Positions 16,437-26,647 of a stretch of DNA of 64,000 bases are shown piece by piece. Under the pieces are notes generated by a model. The model did not search any database. It saw only the letters and a list, made by a program, of their open reading frames with translations, and was not told the origin of the DNA. Made by a program: the position numbers and the translations under genes. Source of the stretch: Paenibacillus camelliae (GTDB lineage: Bacteria; Bacillota; Bacilli; Paenibacillales; Paenibacillaceae); assembly GCF_023715345.1 (NCBI RefSeq), contig NZ_JAMBNY010000009.1, positions 62,001 to 126,000 on the forward strand, in the 5' to 3' direction. How positions within the stretch are numbered: the first letter of the stretch is position 1; each line of letters starts with the position of its first letter.

Positions 16437-19400
16437 TTACGACTGTTCCTCAGCAATCAACTGTGCAATTGCTGCAAGAGTTTGGATGTTAATTACTTTA
16501 GCTTCCAATACATCAGCCGTTTCAATCTCAGACCATGATTCATCATCAGCAGTGACACCATAATACTTCACTAACAGTGACAAATCAGCAATGGAGATCG
16601 GACCGGAGCCTGTTAATGTAACACGTTCATTGCTAAAGGCTTCGATCGCTTCCTGAAGGGCGGACAAGGCTGAAGCTGTATGACCGTTATTTTTTGCTGC
16701 ATCAAGCGCTTGCTTTAGCTTAGCTATTGCTCCTGCTTTGTATTGTCCTACCTTTTCACCTTCTACTGCACGCTCTAATATCGTTGTTGCAGCAGTGATC
16801 TCTTGTTCAAGCTTCGTGCTGTCGTTATCTACAGCTGGAGGTGGTGTGATAACTGAGCTTGGTACTGCAAGGATAGTAAACGTGTGCTCAGCTTCCTCTA
16901 GCTTGATATAGCCGAGCTTGCCCTCTGCTGCCACTTCAAACTTTGTAATCTGAATACTTGTTTTACCACTTGGCTGGCCTGATTTGACGATACCATTCAA
17001 GGTGAACAAATCTGTAGCCGTTTCAATTATGCTATCTTCTTCTGTCACCAATATGATTACTCTTACCTTTCCGCTAGCTGGTTGTACTGTTGCACGAATA
17101 ACCTGTAGCCGCTCATCTAGATTAGTAATTGCACCAGCATCTAATTCATAAGCTCCTTCATCATCTTGAACCATTCTAAAATCTACTTTTGACGGATCAT
17201 ATTCAAACTCAATATCAATCGCACTAAATGCGGTCTCAACTTCAGCTACATTAATATTTAGTGAAACAAAGTGACCTGAGCTAACCGTTGCTGGTCCACT
17301 CATCTCCCCAGCACCCCATGGAGTTGGCTCCGGTGTTGGCTCTGGTGTCGGTTCTGGTGTCGGTTCCGGTGTCGGAGTCGGTTCTGGTGTTGGTTCTGGT
17401 GTTGGCTCTGGTGTTGGTGTCGGTTCTGGCGTTGGCTCTGGTGTCGGCTCCGGTGTCGGAGTCGGTTCTGGTGTTGGTTCCGGCGTTGGTTCCGGTGTTG
17501 GTTCTGGCGTTGGTTCTGGTGTCGGTTCTGGCGTTGGCTCTGGTGTCGGCTCCGGTGTCGGAGTCGGTTCTGGTGTTGGCTCTGGTGTTGGTGTCGGTTC
17601 TGGCGTTGGCTCTGGTGTCGGCTCCGGTGTCGGAGTCGGCTCTGGTGTCGGTGTTGGCTCTGGTTCCGGTGTCGGTGTCGGCTCTGGTGTTGGCTCTGGT
17701 GTTGGCTCTGGTGTTGGTTCTGGTTCAGGCTCCGTCACAATAACTGCTGCAGCAATCGGTAGCTCTGACGCTTGTAACAACTGAGCGACCATGCCAGCTA
17801 CCATATTGGCACCATTCATTTGCAAATGCGTATTATCCTCTGTTGCACCCACCCACATAAATACATCCTTCGTGCCTTCAGGTCCAAGCTCCTGGAACTT
17901 CTCCCAGCTCACGTGATTAAGATCAAGCAGCGTCGTTCCTGTTTCCACAGCAACTTCCTTCATCGCTGCTACATATTCAGGGAAACTCTTATTCAATACA
18001 TCACCTGTAAAATCTCTTCTATTTACAGGAGATACTAGAACAGGAGTTGCTCCTCTTTGGTTAACGCCATCAATATATGTTTTTAAGTACACTTTGAACT
18101 CTTCAGGTGTTAGGTAACGTTCAGGTCTAGATGGTGTGGAATCGTTATGTGACCACTGCATGAACAAGTAGTCGCCCTGATGAATATCTAGCAGAATCTC
18201 ATTCAGATGACCGCCTACTAAGAACGTTTTACTGCTTAATCCACCTATTGCTCGGTTATCGACGGTAACATCATCCACGTTGAGATAGTCCTGTAATCTT
18301 TCACCCCATCCTGCTTGTGGACGATAGCCCTCAGCGTAATTAGCTACAGTAGAATCACTTGCTAGATAGATCGTCGGCTTCTCAGCTACTCCATTGCTGT
18401 CCAGCTTCGTAATGGTCAGTGCATTAATTTTTGCAGAGGTTCCCGAAATATCAAAGTTAAACACACCATCAATTAAAGCAATATCGTACTCAATGACGCT
18501 ATGTTCGTTAGCTGGAATTGTCGTCGATGCAACTTTACTCATTTGCTCTGTAACCACTGCTACATTCGTTGCTTCTGCGCTATCACCGATAACCATCTGT
18601 ACGTGATAATTTGCAGGCTCCATCTCAACAAAGAAGGTATTCGCACCTGTACGTATGAAGTCCTCATTCAGTGCGTTGCCAGTTTCTCTGTTTTCCTCAA
18701 CGAGCAGTGATGTATCTAAGAAGCCATAATGATTGCCTGGAATATAAGCTCTCGTTGCGTCGACCTTAATGTAGCCTTCTTCTGCATTACCTGATCCAAA
18801 GTCGAATTTAACCTCGGTAACAGGAGCAGCTGCTTCTGTCGTTAATGAATCCCGCGCTACCGTCAAAACATTCAATAAATGCTTAATCTGCTCCGCTGTC
18901 AAATTATCCTCGATCACAGCTCCGACTTCAGCGAGAGCATGAGCTAGCACTGCTTTCGATTGTTCAGTATAGCTAGAAGTATCCATTGTGCTTATCTCAT
19001 TATAAAGCTCAACTAACAATGATTTATCCCCTTCAATCGGTGGTAAAAATTCACCCATAATCTTCACATTGTCCAAATACGTCGTCCAATCTAGATTTCT
19101 ACCAGATGCTCTTGTTCCAAGGAAACGAATCGCACGAACATTTTCCTGATAGCTGATTCCAGAAGGAATCTCAATACCTGTAATCGTGCTCGTTTGATTG
19201 CTGTCTGCTCTGCTTGTTAGCGTCAGATCCATCGTTTTCGCTTGATAATTGATCGTAAGATCTACGTTCACCCACTGTTTATTCATTACAGTACTTGATG
19301 CGCGATCATCACCGTTTGGACCAATGGCATAGTCGATAGCCGTTGGGTTTGAATCTGATTTGGCATATAACGTTAGAAGAATATTTTCATTGCTGTCTTG

Positions 19401-22400
19401 TATCGAGATCGTACCTTCATTTGGTGTTATTCCAATCGTACCTGGATGCCAATCAAAATTCATCTTGATGAGGTTGCCGCCAATAGGGTCGAACAGACGG
19501 AATACTCTTGCACGCGGCCCGCTGCCTCCACCAGTAAATCTCAATACCGTTGACCCGTCATATTCCTCAATAAATGGTGCAAGTTGCCCGCCATACCCCG
19601 TTGCATTCACGATAGAATAGGCATCTACTGAACCATCCGGCTCAAAATCCTCTTCGAACACTTGTGCTTCAGGCTCCGGCTCTGGCATAACAAACTCAGG
19701 ATCAATGACATATGGCGATATCGTGAGCTCCAATTCTTCAACTGCTTCTGCCACTATCTTGGCAATGGCTTGTGCTCCCAGCTGGCTAAAATGCGTATTA
19801 TCACTTACACCATCCGGATAACGAGGATACTCTCCTGGATTGGTATGCAGGAAGATTTTCTCTGTTGCAGCAAGCCCTACTTCATCATAGAATGCAATGC
19901 TAAGACTGCTCAGATCAATAAGTTGAACATCGTTTTGCTCGGCAACCTCTCTCGCGGCATTTACATACTCAGGGAAGCTCACATTGAACTGCTGTGTAAC
20001 AGTATTAAAGTCTCTGCGTCCAACCGGAGTTAACACAATAGGTGTTGCACCTCGTTGTTTTGCCCCATCTATATAGCGCTTGAGATACATTTTATAATCC
20101 TCTGGCGATGCATAACGATCTGGAATGCCTGCAGATGCATCGTTGTGGCCAAATGAGATAAAGAAGTAATCTCCTGGCTTAATCTCATGCAAGATGTTGT
20201 CTAATCGACCATCGAATAAAAACGACTTACTGCTTCTACCGCCAATCGCATGGTTTTTCACGACAACCTCGGAAGAGAAGTAACGCCCAAACTGCTCACC
20301 CCAGCCTTGCTGTGGGGCAAACATATCACTATAGGATTGCATCGTTGAATCCCCAGCCATATAGATGGTAACTGCTGAGCCGGCTGATTTAGCTGGATAC
20401 TTCTCGATCACCATTTCTTTAATGCTGTTCGCTGTACCGGTAAATGTAAACTCTAGCTGATTATCTACTACCGCTATGTCAAATGTACGAGTGTAGCCTT
20501 CACCTGCTGCTATAGACGTATTTGCAAGCTTTTGAACGTACTCTGACTTCAGCCCTATATGACTTTCCTCAGTCGCGTGACCAAGCGTTACCGTTACTCG
20601 ATAATTCGCATTAGGCACATTAACCTGGAACGCACTGCCCTCTGTAGCGGTAACCTGCTGTTCACCTACCGTTACTCCTGCAATATGATTAAAGCCATAG
20701 CCGGTGGCGTCACTGAACTCTGTGCTCTCCACTTGGGTAGCTCCTTCAATCTGCTGGGAGCCAAAGCTAAAACGGAACATTTCCTCTAAGCTTTGCGGTG
20801 AAGCTGGGAACGAGATATTGGCCTTAGGGAAATCTGTTGCTTCTGTTCCAAGATAAAAACCAGTATGTGGCGGCTGATTGTAGGCTACGTTTTGCCACGC
20901 AACGGCAAGACGATAGGTTGGGTCCTGCATTAATGTTGGAATGCGATAATCTGTAGGTATCATCGTGCTGTATAGTCGATATTCCGTACTATCCTCATTG
21001 CGCACTAAAAACTCTTCACGCCAATCGCCGATGATATCGGCCTGAATAGCTGGAGTCCCTTTTGTATGATTGTTAGTAAGTGCTCCTTCAGCTCTAAAAA
21101 TTTCATTTAGCTTCTTATTCTCATAGTCCCATTTGTAAATGAGCGGGATTCCTTTCGCTGTGCTGTTATCCCATTGATGGTCGAATAGCTCTCGCTGAAG
21201 ATCGCCATCCCACCATATCGCAAAGTTAGCCGTTTTCGGTACATCTTCATTAGATGCAACAATTGTGCCATCAGCGGCGTATAGATTAGCAATAGGTACT
21301 GCCGCTCCATCTGTAATGCCCGTCGCCCATGATTCATAGCCCGGATAGTTAGGATCGATATCTGCGGACATCCCTCGTCCTGTATCTACACCAGTATATT
21401 CTCCCCACAGTATCTCTCCTGTTGCTGCGTCACGCATCTCAATTCCATATTCTGCGCTGCGGTTTTCATGAACACTAAATACTTGGTAGCCTGCACGATT
21501 GGGATCTAGCTTGCCTGCATGCATGGCATCACCATGACCGAGGTCAGTGCTGTACATCACAGTACCATCATCATCAATCGCCAGTGCTCCAAACATAATC
21601 TCGTCTTTGCCGTCTCCGTCAGCATCGATAACGCTTAAGCCATGATTGCCCTGACCCATATACTGCTGACCATCAACATCTGTATCGAATACCCAACGTT
21701 GAGCTAACGAATGATCGATCACATCATAGGCGGCAATAACCGTTCGAGTGTAATAGCCTCTGCTGACGATGACGCTTGGTTTTTCACCATCTAAATATGC
21801 AATTGCTGCTAAGAAACGATCAACTCGGTTGCCGTATCCGTCTCCCCAATCCGCTACATTGCCTCTAGGTGGATGATAGTCAACGGTCGAAATGGCAGCA
21901 CCCGTTGCACCGTCGAACAAGGTTAAATACTCTGGACCGGTTAAAATATAACCTCCATCATTGCGATGATCCGCAGATGCATCACCAATAACGACGCCTT
22001 GACCATCAATGGTTCCATCCGCAGTTTTCACGACGACTTCGGCTTTTCCATCGCTATTCAAGTCATACACCATGAGCTGGGTATAGTGCGCACCCGCCCT
22101 AATATTAACACCTAGATCCATTCTCCATAGCTTGCTTCCGTCTAGCTCAATCGCATCAATATATACGTTGCCAGTGTAGCCGCTTTGTGAATTATCCTTG
22201 GAGTTGCTCGGACTCCAGAGGAATACAATCTCGAGCTCACCATCCCCGTCAACGTCAGCTACCGTTGCATCACCAGCGTAGTAGCTGTAATGATCTCCGA
22301 GCTTCGTTCTGCCATCTGCTGGCTTATCTAGTCGAATAGGCAAATAGTTGTTATGCCATGTTGCCACACGATCAGGATCAATCGTTTCTACGCCATTAAT

Positions 22401-22748
22401 GATGGTAGAAATCTGATAATGTGAGCTATCTGAGCCTGAGGTGTCCACATAGTTCGTTCCATTAATAATTGGCTCGTTATTAACCTTCATGCCATTTTTA
22501 TATACGTTAAATGCAATATGCTCCGGATCCGTATTCAAATATCTCCAGCTCAGAAACACACCATGTTCAGTCAGAATCGCCACAAGTCCGCGCTTCAAGA
22601 ATTCCATCTCTTTTACAGCAGCTGTTGATTCAGCTGTGCTCGCTTGTGTCACATTAGGAGCCAAAACGATTGGAAATGCCAGAATGATTGCTAGAAGCAA
22701 CGCAACCATCGATTTTTTCGAAAAGGATTGTTTTCTTCCCACTTGCAT
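16437..22748 (-). CDS. Multidomain rhamnogalacturonan lyase (PL11) with two CE12 esterase domains, cohesin and degenerate dockerin
   Basis: The start is ATG 22748 with GAAGGAGG just upstream; 2103 residues. Order of parts: signal peptide (1-37); PL11 lyase (about 46-640, many DxDGDG calcium motifs); malectin/CBM-like domain (655-790); CE12 esterase 1 (795-1015, Ser801 in AGDST, FGHND, DNTHF); concanavalin-like beta domain (1031-1230); FIVAR-like helices (1237-1300); second CBM-like domain (1313-1450); CE12 esterase 2 (1455-1665, Ser1466 in ASDST); Pro-Glu-Thr linker (about 1671-1810); cohesin (1816-1960); FIVAR (1977-2042); dockerin-like end (2045-2103) whose calcium loops have lost most Asp. 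It would cleave and deacetylate RG-I outside the cell. It lies 54 bp downstream of a cohesin-SLH anchor gene. Assignment of PL11 and CE12 is firm; the C-terminal binding roles are inferred. Confidence 0.9.
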   Translation of the reverse strand: MQVGRKQSFSKKSMVALLLAIILAFPIVLAPNVTQASTAESTAAVKEMEFLKRGLVAILTEHGVFLSWRYLNTDPEHIAFNVYKNGMKVNNEPIINGTNYVDTSGSDSSHYQISTIINGVETIDPDRVATWHNNYLPIRLDKPADGRTKLGDHYSYYAGDATVADVDGDGELEIVFLWSPSNSKDNSQSGYTGNVYIDAIELDGSKLWRMDLGVNIRAGAHYTQLMVYDLNSDGKAEVVVKTADGTIDGQGVVIGDASADHRNDGGYILTGPEYLTLFDGATGAAISTVDYHPPRGNVADWGDGYGNRVDRFLAAIAYLDGEKPSVIVSRGYYTRTVIAAYDVIDHSLAQRWVFDTDVDGQQYMGQGNHGLSVIDADGDGKDEIMFGALAIDDDGTVMYSTDLGHGDAMHAGKLDPNRAGYQVFSVHENRSAEYGIEMRDAATGEILWGEYTGVDTGRGMSADIDPNYPGYESWATGITDGAAVPIANLYAADGTIVASNEDVPKTANFAIWWDGDLQRELFDHQWDNSTAKGIPLIYKWDYENKKLNEIFRAEGALTNNHTKGTPAIQADIIGDWREEFLVRNEDSTEYRLYSTMIPTDYRIPTLMQDPTYRLAVAWQNVAYNQPPHTGFYLGTEATDFPKANISFPASPQSLEEMFRFSFGSQQIEGATQVESTEFSDATGYGFNHIAGVTVGEQQVTATEGSAFQVNVPNANYRVTVTLGHATEESHIGLKSEYVQKLANTSIAAGEGYTRTFDIAVVDNQLEFTFTGTANSIKEMVIEKYPAKSAGSAVTIYMAGDSTMQSYSDMFAPQQGWGEQFGRYFSSEVVVKNHAIGGRSSKSFLFDGRLDNILHEIKPGDYFFISFGHNDASAGIPDRYASPEDYKMYLKRYIDGAKQRGATPIVLTPVGRRDFNTVTQQFNVSFPEYVNAAREVAEQNDVQLIDLSSLSIAFYDEVGLAATEKIFLHTNPGEYPRYPDGVSDNTHFSQLGAQAIAKIVAEAVEELELTISPYVIDPEFVMPEPEPEAQVFEEDFEPDGSVDAYSIVNATGYGGQLAPFIEEYDGSTVLRFTGGGSGPRARVFRLFDPIGGNLIKMNFDWHPGTIGITPNEGTISIQDSNENILLTLYAKSDSNPTAIDYAIGPNGDDRASSTVMNKQWVNVDLTINYQAKTMDLTLTSRADSNQTSTITGIEIPSGISYQENVRAIRFLGTRASGRNLDWTTYLDNVKIMGEFLPPIEGDKSLLVELYNEISTMDTSSYTEQSKAVLAHALAEVGAVIEDNLTAEQIKHLLNVLTVARDSLTTEAAAPVTEVKFDFGSGNAEEGYIKVDATRAYIPGNHYGFLDTSLLVEENRETGNALNEDFIRTGANTFFVEMEPANYHVQMVIGDSAEATNVAVVTEQMSKVASTTIPANEHSVIEYDIALIDGVFNFDISGTSAKINALTITKLDSNGVAEKPTIYLASDSTVANYAEGYRPQAGWGERLQDYLNVDDVTVDNRAIGGLSSKTFLVGGHLNEILLDIHQGDYLFMQWSHNDSTPSRPERYLTPEEFKVYLKTYIDGVNQRGATPVLVSPVNRRDFTGDVLNKSFPEYVAAMKEVAVETGTTLLDLNHVSWEKFQELGPEGTKDVFMWVGATEDNTHLQMNGANMVAGMVAQLLQASELPIAAAVIVTEPEPEPTPEPTPEPTPEPTPTPEPEPTPTPEPTPTPEPTPEPTPEPTPTPEPTPEPTPTPEPTPEPTPEPTPEPTPEPTPEPTPEPTPEPTPTPEPTPEPTPEPTPTPEPTPEPTPEPTPTPEPTPEPTPEPTPEPTPWGAGEMSGPATVSSGHFVSLNINVAEVETAFSAIDIEFEYDPSKVDFRMVQDDEGAYELDAGAITNLDERLQVIRATVQPASGKVRVIILVTEEDSIIETATDLFTLNGIVKSGQPSGKTSIQITKFEVAAEGKLGYIKLEEAEHTFTILAVPSSVITPPPAVDNDSTKLEQEITAATTILERAVEGEKVGQYKAGAIAKLKQALDAAKNNGHTASALSALQEAIEAFSNERVTLTGSGPISIADLSLLVKYYGVTADDESWSEIETADVLEAKVINIQTLAAIAQLIAEEQS
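17319..17735. repeat. Low-complexity coding repeat for a Pro-Glu-Pro-Thr linker
   Basis: About 417 bp of near-identical hexamer and 12-18 bp units encode roughly 140 residues of [13 protein letters not shown] between the second CE12 domain and the cohesin. Longer blocks (GPE-type segments of about 50 bp) recur at least three times, a signature of slippage or unequal exchange. The opposite strand is also open (Val/Leu/Ser repeats), which is a by-product and not a gene. Confidence 0.9.
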
Positions 22749-22802
22749 GACGCCTCCTTCTATGCTCATTTACATAACATTAGCTACAACGTGCAATACG
22801 TG

Positions 22803-23804
22803 TTATTCTGCAGTTAAATTGATTAGCATTTGAGTCGCTTCTGCTCTAGTTGCATGCTTTAATGGTGCAAATGTATTGTTGCCTACCCCGTGAATCCAGC
22901 CTCTGTCTGCTGCAGCCGATACATAAGGAATTGCCCAGCTCGGTATAGCCTCTGCATCGGCAAATGTAACACTAGCCCCATCATCAATGGCAATGCTTTG
23001 TGATCGAACGATCATTGCAGCCATTTCAGCACGCGTCACTAATTTATCCGCTTGAAACGTTCCGTCGTTATAGCCTTCCACTAAACCTGCCTTTACAGCA
23101 GCAGCAATGGCACCTTTACTCCATGCTGGAATAGCATCCACATCCTTAAAGCTCAGCGATGCTGAAGCATCCGCTGTTAGACCGAGTGCCCTTACTAATA
23201 TGGTGACAAACTCACCGCGGGTAATATTAGCCTGCGGACGGAACGTATCATCAGCATAGCCTGAAACCCAGCCTAGCTGACTAGCCTTGCTAATCGCTGC
23301 TTCGGCCCAGTGCCCAGCAATGTCAGTAAACAAAGCTCCAGATGCCATTACCGTTAATTCCTCCGAAACTGCAGTAAGCTCTAATGATGAATGGACTAGC
23401 TTAATCGAGGAGATGGTAAAGCTCACATGATCTGCTGGATGAAGCTTCTCGAATGTAAGGCTAGCTAGTATTGCTTCACCATCCATTCCTTTAGCCTGAC
23501 CTGTTTTGGTATGAGCAAACAGCACACTGCCTTCGCTAACCATAGGGTCAGCTGTAAATCCTTCCTGAGGGCTTTTTCCACTGACAAACTTCACTTGCTC
23601 TGGATCAAATGCCACACGAAATTCATAGGCGTATACATCATCAAGCTGCTCACCCGTAAGCTCTAACACAATATTGCTTCCATCCTGCGTTGACTTAGCG
23701 CTAAACGTAGGCGATGATGCTGCCACTGCAGTGACAGGAATAACGAGCATCGCTAATAAAGCACTTGTTAAGAATAAACATAATTGCTTCTTCAGGTTAG
23801 TCAT
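22803..23804 (-). CDS. Cohesin-SLH cell-surface anchoring protein
   Basis: The start is taken as ATG 23804 because AAAGGAGG lies 13 bases upstream; the ATG at 23816 sits directly on the Shine-Dalgarno sequence. The 333-residue product has a signal peptide (1-29, cleavage after AVAA), one cohesin domain (about 31-148: YAYEFRVAFDPEQVKFVSG, LASLTFEKL) and three SLH repeats (about 158-215, 222-275, 283-333) with ITRGE, VTRAE and ATRAE motifs. SLH domains bind pyruvylated secondary wall polymer. This is the layout of small anchoring scaffoldins such as those of clostridial cellulosomes. It is the first gene of a pair with the rhamnogalacturonan lyase and probably displays it or partner enzymes on the wall. 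Confidence 0.88.
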   Translation of the reverse strand: MTNLKKQLCLFLTSALLAMLVIPVTAVAASSPTFSAKSTQDGSNIVLELTGEQLDDVYAYEFRVAFDPEQVKFVSGKSPQEGFTADPMVSEGSVLFAHTKTGQAKGMDGEAILASLTFEKLHPADHVSFTISSIKLVHSSLELTAVSEELTVMASGALFTDIAGHWAEAAISKASQLGWVSGYADDTFRPQANITRGEFVTILVRALGLTADASASLSFKDVDAIPAWSKGAIAAAVKAGLVEGYNDGTFQADKLVTRAEMAAMIVRSQSIAIDDGASVTFADAEAIPSWAIPYVSAAADRGWIHGVGNNTFAPLKHATRAEATQMLINLTAE

Positions 23805-23859
23805 AACGTAGTCCATTCCTCCTTTTGATTTGTCCTCCAGTAACCTCTCCGATTACGCA

Positions 23860-23874
23860 ATGGAAGCGCTATCT
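23860..23874. promoter_or_regulatory. Predicted cre (CcpA) site upstream of the anchor/lyase operon
   Basis: ATGGAAGCGCTATCT matches WTGNAANCGNWNNCW at every defined position and lies 56 bp before the start of the cohesin-SLH gene, in the promoter zone. It would repress the surface pectinase when preferred sugars are present. Confidence 0.6.
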
Positions 23875-24078
23875 AGTTAGTCCTGGAGCATAGCACTTTA
23901 ACAGTTAGTCCGCGCAAAATGTATGTTACCCGTTAAAGATTGACTTGAAAATCATCAGATTTGATACAGAAGGGCTGTTTTGATATGATTTCGTGCTTAA
24001 CTGCTCCTCCTTAAGTAACGGATGATCAAAACCGTCCATAAATGAACAAAACATTCCAGCTCCTTAACCAATAAAAAA

Positions 24079-24110
24079 CCTCTTAACGGAAGCATCCTTC
24101 CATTAAGAGG
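24079..24110 (-). terminator. Rho-independent terminator after the sensor-regulator gene
   Basis: CCTCTTAACGGAAG (24079-24092) pairs with CTTCCATTAAGAGG (24097-24110) with one mismatch, followed by a T6 tract on the minus strand. Confidence 0.8.
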
Positions 24111-24128
24111 GGAGAGAAATATACGTAT

Positions 24129-26435
24129 TCAATTCAACACATGCTTATTTCTATTCATTGTTTGATGCTGCTGAGATCGATATACGCTTGGTGTCATATG
24201 TTCGACCTTCTGGAAGAAGCGGTTAAAGCTTCTTATATTGTTATAGCCTACTTCCTCTGCTATTTGTTTAATCGTTAACTCGCTCGATCGCAGTAATTTC
24301 TTGGCCTGCTTAATGCGTTGTGCATGAACATAATCGCCCAAGGTCATGCCTGTCACTTGCGTAATAATTTTTCGCATATAGGAATAGCTAATACCAATTT
24401 CTTCAGCCATCTCTTCGAATACAATATCCTTACGATAATTATTGTCTAAGTAATGAATGATTTTATGTCCGTACTGAGTTCCTTCACCTGCGGTAAGCTC
24501 AAGCAAATGACTGATGATATCCTCATAAAAGCTTACAAGTGCAGCTTCTACGTCATCTAAGGTTTCAGATATTGCGAGCTGCGTATATATATTTCGATGA
24601 CTTGAGAATAAATGCTGGACATTCACATTCTTCTCTCTCAAATGCGTAAGCGTCACGCCGACAAGCTGATGACAGATGTAGAGCACTTGATCTGGAGCAA
24701 TATGCTGTTGGTTGCTAAAATCTTGCCATACGTTGGCAATCTCCTGCTTCGCACTATCAAAATCACATTGGTCGATATAGCTTAACATTTTCTTCTCACT
24801 TGCATTCGGATAGAAATGATTCTGCTCGTCGTCCGCTGCACTTGTACTCGAGCCATAATATATATGACCGTAGCCTTGCAGTAATCTTCTTTTCAAGCCC
24901 TCTAATGCAGATATATAATGAGATTGCACGTCATGAATCGAATAAAATAGATCACTTACACTTATCGTTATTGATTGATGAAATATCTCTACTGCCTTAA
25001 GCTGCAATGCTTTTATCAGCTCAGACAATTCCTCCTGATCCATTAATCGTGCTACGTTATCACTGTTGATGAATATCACATAATAGCCGTCTCCCTGATC
25101 TACACACTTCAGTTTTGTATGCTCCATACTTAACCGGTCAATCGCTGCAATCCATTTATAGCGATGATAGCTTCTAGCCTCGCTGCCATGCTTAATCATG
25201 TATTGGCGATAGGCATCAATCGATAGAATGGCAACTATAAAATTTCTCCGTTTTAATAGTGTACGAGCTTGCTCGGTTACTTCACCTCGTATTAACTGCT
25301 GCAAAGCGATATCATTGGTGGCCTGTTTACTTTCATTCAACAGCTGCTGCAGCTCTTCGGCCTCATCCTGCATTCTTTCAAATGCTTCTTCAAGGAAGTT
25401 AAGCTCATTTTTAGGTTGATCACCGTAATGTAGGCGATGGTTTACCATCATAACTAATTTTTTGATCGGAACAGATAATCTTTTCGTTACAATTAAGGAG
25501 AACAAGGAGCCGAATATAATCATAATAAACGCTAATATATAAATGCTTTTTTGCAGTCGGTAGATGGCAGCCATCTGCTTACTAACCTCGTATATATTAA
25601 CATTCAACCAGCCAGTAGATACGGAACGACTCCACGTAACTAGCTGCCGTGCACGATCCTGCTCCCTATAGGTATACCCTGCCTCCTGACGCTCATTAAA
25701 CAGATGATTGAAGAACGGCTCGTGGACAATGTTCTTAAAGAGCATCGCTTGATCGACATGAGATATAATAAACCCATTCTCATTTATCAATATATATTCA
25801 TTAAAGCCTGTTTGGTTAGAGGATAAATATTGCGTAAACTCTGTTTCTAGAATATTCACCACTAAGCTGCCTTTTACTGTATTAGTCAAGCTACGTAATG
25901 GTAAAACGTAGGAGAGGATAGACTTTTCATCTGTCTGATCCCAGCGACTAAACCATACACCTTGCACGCCTTCGCTTTTCTCTAATGCTGTGTTCATCCA
26001 ATGAATCGATTCGTAATTATGCAAGGCAGTAATACCTTTATCGGTAGAGATAATATAATCCGCATCCTCCATATAAATAAACGATGAATAGATGCTCGGA
26101 TTGATTTTGTTTAGCTCATATAGTTCCTTTAGTATCGTAGCAGCACTGTTCACATTTGATGTATCATACGTCATACTCGCTATGGAACGAGTCTCCTGCA
26201 TGCTATTCAATAACGCAGAAGATGCTATTCGCACACTATGGTCAACGATGTTCTCCATAACTTTGTCCGTTAGCTCTTGATTCGCTTTCGTCTCAGCTAA
26301 GGATGATTCTGCAATCTCACGCTCTGAATAGTTCATCATATGTGTCACACTGTACCAAACTAAGATAGCTACGGAAATTAACATTACTCCCATAAGGATC
26401 ACCGTATGCTTGAGCAGCAATGGAAGGTTTTTCAT
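24129..26435 (-). CDS. Membrane-bound AraC-family sensor-regulator with extracellular Cache-type domain
   Basis: The 768-residue protein has a transmembrane helix at 12-28, an extracytoplasmic ligand-binding (Cache-like) region to about 295, a second helix at about 297-316, and a HAMP-like stretch. A cytoplasmic middle domain follows, then a C-terminal AraC double helix-turn-helix (EEIGISYSYMRKIITQVTGMTLGDYV, IAEEVGYNNIRSFNRFFQ). Such one-piece sensors, typical of Paenibacillus, control polysaccharide utilisation genes next to them. It sits upstream of and in the same direction as the anchor/lyase operon, from which a terminator separates it. It probably senses an extracellular RG-I fragment. 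A cre match precedes it. Confidence 0.88.
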   Translation of the reverse strand: MKNLPLLLKHTVILMGVMLISVAILVWYSVTHMMNYSEREIAESSLAETKANQELTDKVMENIVDHSVRIASSALLNSMQETRSIASMTYDTSNVNSAATILKELYELNKINPSIYSSFIYMEDADYIISTDKGITALHNYESIHWMNTALEKSEGVQGVWFSRWDQTDEKSILSYVLPLRSLTNTVKGSLVVNILETEFTQYLSSNQTGFNEYILINENGFIISHVDQAMLFKNIVHEPFFNHLFNERQEAGYTYREQDRARQLVTWSRSVSTGWLNVNIYEVSKQMAAIYRLQKSIYILAFIMIIFGSLFSLIVTKRLSVPIKKLVMMVNHRLHYGDQPKNELNFLEEAFERMQDEAEELQQLLNESKQATNDIALQQLIRGEVTEQARTLLKRRNFIVAILSIDAYRQYMIKHGSEARSYHRYKWIAAIDRLSMEHTKLKCVDQGDGYYVIFINSDNVARLMDQEELSELIKALQLKAVEIFHQSITISVSDLFYSIHDVQSHYISALEGLKRRLLQGYGHIYYGSSTSAADDEQNHFYPNASEKKMLSYIDQCDFDSAKQEIANVWQDFSNQQHIAPDQVLYICHQLVGVTLTHLREKNVNVQHLFSSHRNIYTQLAISETLDDVEAALVSFYEDIISHLLELTAGEGTQYGHKIIHYLDNNYRKDIVFEEMAEEIGISYSYMRKIITQVTGMTLGDYVHAQRIKQAKKLLRSSELTIKQIAEEVGYNNIRSFNRFFQKVEHMTPSVYRSQQHQTMNRNKHVLN

Positions 26436-26485
26436 CGTTACCTCTCCTTTCTACAACGATTAACGATACCAAAAGGAAGATAATA

Positions 26486-26500
26486 TGTATGCGCTTACAT
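26486..26500. promoter_or_regulatory. Predicted cre (CcpA) site upstream of the sensor-regulator
   Basis: Read on the minus strand, ATGTAAGCGCATACA matches the WTGNAANCGNWNNCW cre consensus completely. It lies 50-65 bp before the start codon of the membrane AraC protein. Confidence 0.6.
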
Positions 26501-26590
26501 TTTTATGTAATAAATATGCCTTAGAATACTTGATGGTCCATAAACTGTCAACGGTAAAGCTGTCGAACTTTCACGAACATAAAAAAAATA

Positions 26591-26621
26591 ATGCGCTAAT
26601 CCTATAAAAGAATTAGCGCAT
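26591..26621 (-). terminator. Rho-independent terminator after the GH95 gene
   Basis: ATGCGCTAAT (26591-26600) and ATTAGCGCAT (26612-26621) form a stem followed on the minus strand by a long T tract. It ends the 32036-26648 operon. Confidence 0.85.
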
Positions 26622-26647
26622 CTGCTTTACATATGAATATCGAACGA

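Larger units (their letters stand above)
23805..24128. other. Regulatory spacer upstream of the anchor protein operon
   Basis: This 324-bp gap contains the Shine-Dalgarno of the SLH gene, a cre match at 23860-23874 and, at its far end, the terminator of the sensor-regulator gene (24079-24110). The part between 23930 and 24070 is AT-rich with GATTTGATAC/TTTTGATATGATTT-like motifs that might bind a regulator. I see no gene in it. Confidence 0.6.

Noticed and set aside
17288-17743. Long plus-strand frame of Val/Leu/Ser repeats opposite the linker, and a CRISPR-like regular pattern
   Set aside because: It is the antisense of the Pro-Glu-Thr linker; the regularity comes from codon repeats without spacers, so it is neither a gene nor a CRISPR array.
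22749-22769. Upstream ATG at 22769 for the rhamnogalacturonan lyase
   Set aside because: The Shine-Dalgarno GAAGGAGG lies inside that extension, immediately before ATG 22748, which begins a normal signal peptide.
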